From positions 1-7,527 of the forward strand of contig DATFYI010000148.1 in assembly GCA_035315125.1 (NCBI GenBank): a stretch of 7,527 bases of DNA, read 5' to 3'. Shown piece after piece: positions 6,036 to 7,527 of the stretch (position 1 is its first letter; each line of letters opens with the position of its first letter). The position numbers and the translations under genes were made by a program. Below the pieces are notes generated by a model that was not told the DNA's origin, did no database searches, and worked only from the letters and a program-made list of their open reading frames with translations. The DNA is from DATFYI01 sp035315125. Lineage in GTDB: Bacteria; Chloroflexota; Anaerolineae; Anaerolineales; Anaerolineaceae.

Positions 6036-6043
6036 CCTCCTTA
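6036..6043 (-). promoter_or_regulatory. Ribosome binding site of the lipoprotein gene, unusually far from the start
   Basis: TAAGGAGG on the minus strand lies 15 bases before the ATG at 6020, longer than the usual 5-9. An overlapping GGAG closer to the start shortens the gap somewhat. The TTG in between is out of frame and runs into a stop after four codons, so the ATG remains the best start. Confidence 0.55.
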
Positions 6044-6060
6044 AAGACGCCTGAAGAGCC

Positions 6061-6073
6061 CGGGAAGTTCCCG
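6061..6073. repeat. 13-bp perfect palindrome in the lipoprotein leader
   Basis: CGGGAA and TTCCCG flank a single central base. The element lies 40-53 bases before the lipoprotein start, inside the predicted leader just downstream of the TATAAT box. It could be an operator half-site pair, but it is short and no second copy is seen in the window. Confidence 0.3.
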
Positions 6074-6089
6074 AAGTGATTTAATAATC

Positions 6090-6095
6090 ATTATA
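6090..6095 (-). promoter_or_regulatory. Putative -10 box (TATAAT) for the lipoprotein gene
   Basis: A perfect TATAAT on the minus strand would start transcription near 6083, giving a leader of about 62 bases. It lies downstream of the dnaK terminator, consistent with an independent promoter. A TTGACT occurs upstream (minus strand, 6126-6131) but is too far for this box; it is 19 bases from a second -10-like TATAAA. Which pair is used cannot be decided from sequence. Confidence 0.4.
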
Positions 6096-6137
6096 TACAT
6101 TTATAAAAATTGTACATCATTAGAAGTCAACTAAATT

Positions 6138-6189
6138 TGAAAATAAAAACAAAAAAGACCCTAAAGGAATTTATATTTCCTTTAGGGTC
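6138..6189 (-). terminator. Strong intrinsic terminator of dnaK
   Basis: On the minus strand a perfect 13-bp stem (6177-6189 pairing with 6157-6169) has a seven-base loop and is followed by TTTTTTGTTTTTATTTTC. It begins 21 bases after the dnaK stop. The stem plus long T-tract is a textbook rho-independent terminator. It makes dnaK the last gene of its transcription unit and separates it from the lipoprotein gene. Confidence 0.93.
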
Positions 6190-6210
6190 CAGTATCGGAT
6201 TATTATTGGC

Positions 6211-7527
6211 TTATGCTTCCGTGAACTGTCCTTCGATCACGTCACCTTCCGGGTTGTTCTGTGGATTATGTCCATCGTTGGTTGAACTACCCGGTTGAGC
6301 TGCAGTAGATTGCATGATGCGTGAATAGAGCTGTTCCAGTTCGCTGGACAGCCGTTTGATCCCATTCAGATCATCAGCGCTCATAAGCTTGCGTATCTGG
6401 CTGATCTTTGCTTCAGCTTCGCTCTTTAAACCGCTTTCGACGTTGCTATTCTCGCGCAGCGCTTTTTCGACCTGGTAGATGATGTTGTCGGCCTGATTGC
6501 GTGCTTCCACCAGCTCGCGCAGGTGGGCGTCTTCGCTCTGGTGCTGTTGAGCTTCCTGAACCATTCGATCAATATCAGCTTTGGTCAGGTTAGTTGAAGC
6601 GGTAATCTTAACGCTCTGTTCACGGCCACTGGCCTTATCTTTTGCCGAGACGTTCAGAATGCCGTTTGCGTCAATATCAAAAGTCACCTCAACCTGTGGC
6701 AGGCCACGCGGCGCCGTCGGGATACCGTCCAGGCGGAAGCGACCCAGGCTCATATTATCCGCAGCCAACGGGCGTTCACCTTGCAGCACGTGGATGTCCA
6801 CAGCAGTTTGGTTATCCTCGGCGGTCGAGAAGACCTGGGTTTTGCGTACCGGGATGGTCGTGTTTCGATCGATCAAGGGTGTCATCACACCCCCCATCGT
6901 TTCAAGTCCCAATGCCAGAGGAGTTACGTCCAGCAGTAGGACATCCTTTACCTGGCCGGATAGTACACCGGCTTGAATGGCCGCTCCGACTGCCACGACC
7001 TCATCCGGGTTCACGCTCTTATTCGGCTCTTTGTTGGTCATTTGGCGCACCAGTTCTTGTACTGCCGGCATACGGCTGCTGCCGCCAACCAGCACTACCT
7101 CATCAATATCCGCCGCACTGAGCCCGGCGTCTTTCAAAGCTGCTTCGAACGGGCCGCGCACCCGGTTTAATAAATCTGAGGTCATTTGCTCAAAGTGGGC
7201 GCGGCTCAATTTGAGTTGTAAGTGGCGTGGGCCATTTGCATCCGCCGTGATATACGGCAGGTTAATCTCGGTTTCCATTAAGCTGGAAAGCTCGATTTTG
7301 GCTTTTTCGGCTGCCTCACGCACTCTTTGCAGGGCCTGACGGTCAGAGCGCAGATCAATTCCTTGCTCCTTCTTAAACTCATCCGCCACCCAATTCACCA
7401 GTTTCTCATCCCAGTCGTCGCCACCTAAATGGGTATCGCCGCTGGTCGATTTGACTTCGAACACACCTTCGCCAACCTCAAGAACGCTTACATCAAACGT
7501 CCCACCACCTAAATCGAACACCAGTAT
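6211..7527 (-). CDS. dnaK: Molecular chaperone DnaK (Hsp70), C-terminal two-thirds (runs off right edge)
   Basis: DnaK is the cytoplasmic ATP-dependent chaperone that binds exposed hydrophobic peptides and cycles with DnaJ and GrpE. The visible 438 residues start at ILVFDLGGGTFDVSVL, the second Hsp70 signature (around residue 190 of E. coli DnaK), so about 190 N-terminal residues are missing past the edge. The fragment contains GDTHLGGDDWD, the third signature VVLVGGSSRMPAVQEL, the interdomain linker DVLLLDVTPLALGLET (fragment residues about 195-210), the substrate-binding beta domain (VFSTAEDNQTAV, HVLQGER, FDIDANGILNVSAKDK) and a helical lid. A flexible Asn/Gly-rich tail ends in DVIEGQFTEA, comparable with the DDVVDAEF end of other DnaKs. 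No key residue seems lost. A strong terminator follows, and grpE or dnaJ does not lie downstream. Genomes of this group may have several dnaK paralogues, so which copy this is remains open. Confidence 0.97.
   Translation of the reverse strand: MLVFDLGGGTFDVSVLEVGEGVFEVKSTSGDTHLGGDDWDEKLVNWVADEFKKEQGIDLRSDRQALQRVREAAEKAKIELSSLMETEINLPYITADANGPRHLQLKLSRAHFEQMTSDLLNRVRGPFEAALKDAGLSAADIDEVVLVGGSSRMPAVQELVRQMTNKEPNKSVNPDEVVAVGAAIQAGVLSGQVKDVLLLDVTPLALGLETMGGVMTPLIDRNTTIPVRKTQVFSTAEDNQTAVDIHVLQGERPLAADNMSLGRFRLDGIPTAPRGLPQVEVTFDIDANGILNVSAKDKASGREQSVKITASTNLTKADIDRMVQEAQQHQSEDAHLRELVEARNQADNIIYQVEKALRENSNVESGLKSEAEAKISQIRKLMSADDLNGIKRLSSELEQLYSRIMQSTAAQPGSSTNDGHNPQNNPEGDVIEGQFTEA

Noticed and set aside
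6110..6298. A 62-codon plus-strand open frame in the gap before dnaK
   Set aside because: It runs through the dnaK terminator hairpin and the dnaK 3' end, and its residues derive from those elements.
6642..7121. Plus-strand open frames of up to 159 codons across dnaK
   Set aside because: They are antisense to an unmistakable Hsp70 coding sequence, and the proline/serine/arginine-rich translation is typical of shadow frames.

Overview
The window looks like a chromosomal segment from a Chloroflexota bacterium, most likely of class Anaerolineae. I infer this from the protein types: a lipoprotein with an NBR1-like Ig domain behind a Thr/Pro linker, a secreted protein of tandem aromatic/glycine-rich modules, and a PP2C-like domain joined through a membrane segment to a propeller-like domain. 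I recall this style as common in that group, but I could not run a search. Base composition and codon choice look even across the window, and I see no insertion sequence, CRISPR array, tRNA, rRNA or phage gene.

Layout, left to right. Positions 1-344 (minus) hold the N-terminal part of an aldo/keto reductase that runs off the left edge. A 218-bp divergent intergenic region (345-562) carries its promoter and ribosome binding site, a 22-bp palindrome placed like an operator, and a TATAAT box facing the next gene. Positions 563-3022 (plus) encode an 819-residue protein: degenerate PP2C-like domain, long proline-rich linker, one membrane segment, helical stretch, and a beta-propeller-like C-terminus. 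A hairpin at 3035-3070 separates it from the convergent gene at 3095-4594 (minus). That gene encodes a 499-residue secreted protein of four tandem modules, the last two joined by an expanded TPGPTE-type hinge. An AT-rich gap (4595-4757) precedes, on the same strand, the lipoprotein gene at 4758-6020. A further gap (6021-6210) holds the lipoprotein leader and the strong terminator of dnaK. The 3' two-thirds of dnaK (6211-7527, minus) runs off the right edge.

The three middle genes all encode envelope or exported proteins with Pro/Thr-rich linkers, so this is plausibly a surface neighbourhood between two housekeeping or stress genes (aldo/keto reductase and DnaK). The hairpins and separate leaders suggest mostly single-gene transcription units. 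The repeat protein and lipoprotein genes could be co-transcribed, because I see no terminator between them. I do not find a clear new multi-gene system. The items most worth following are the apparently catalytically dead PP2C-like transmembrane protein and the four-module secreted protein.
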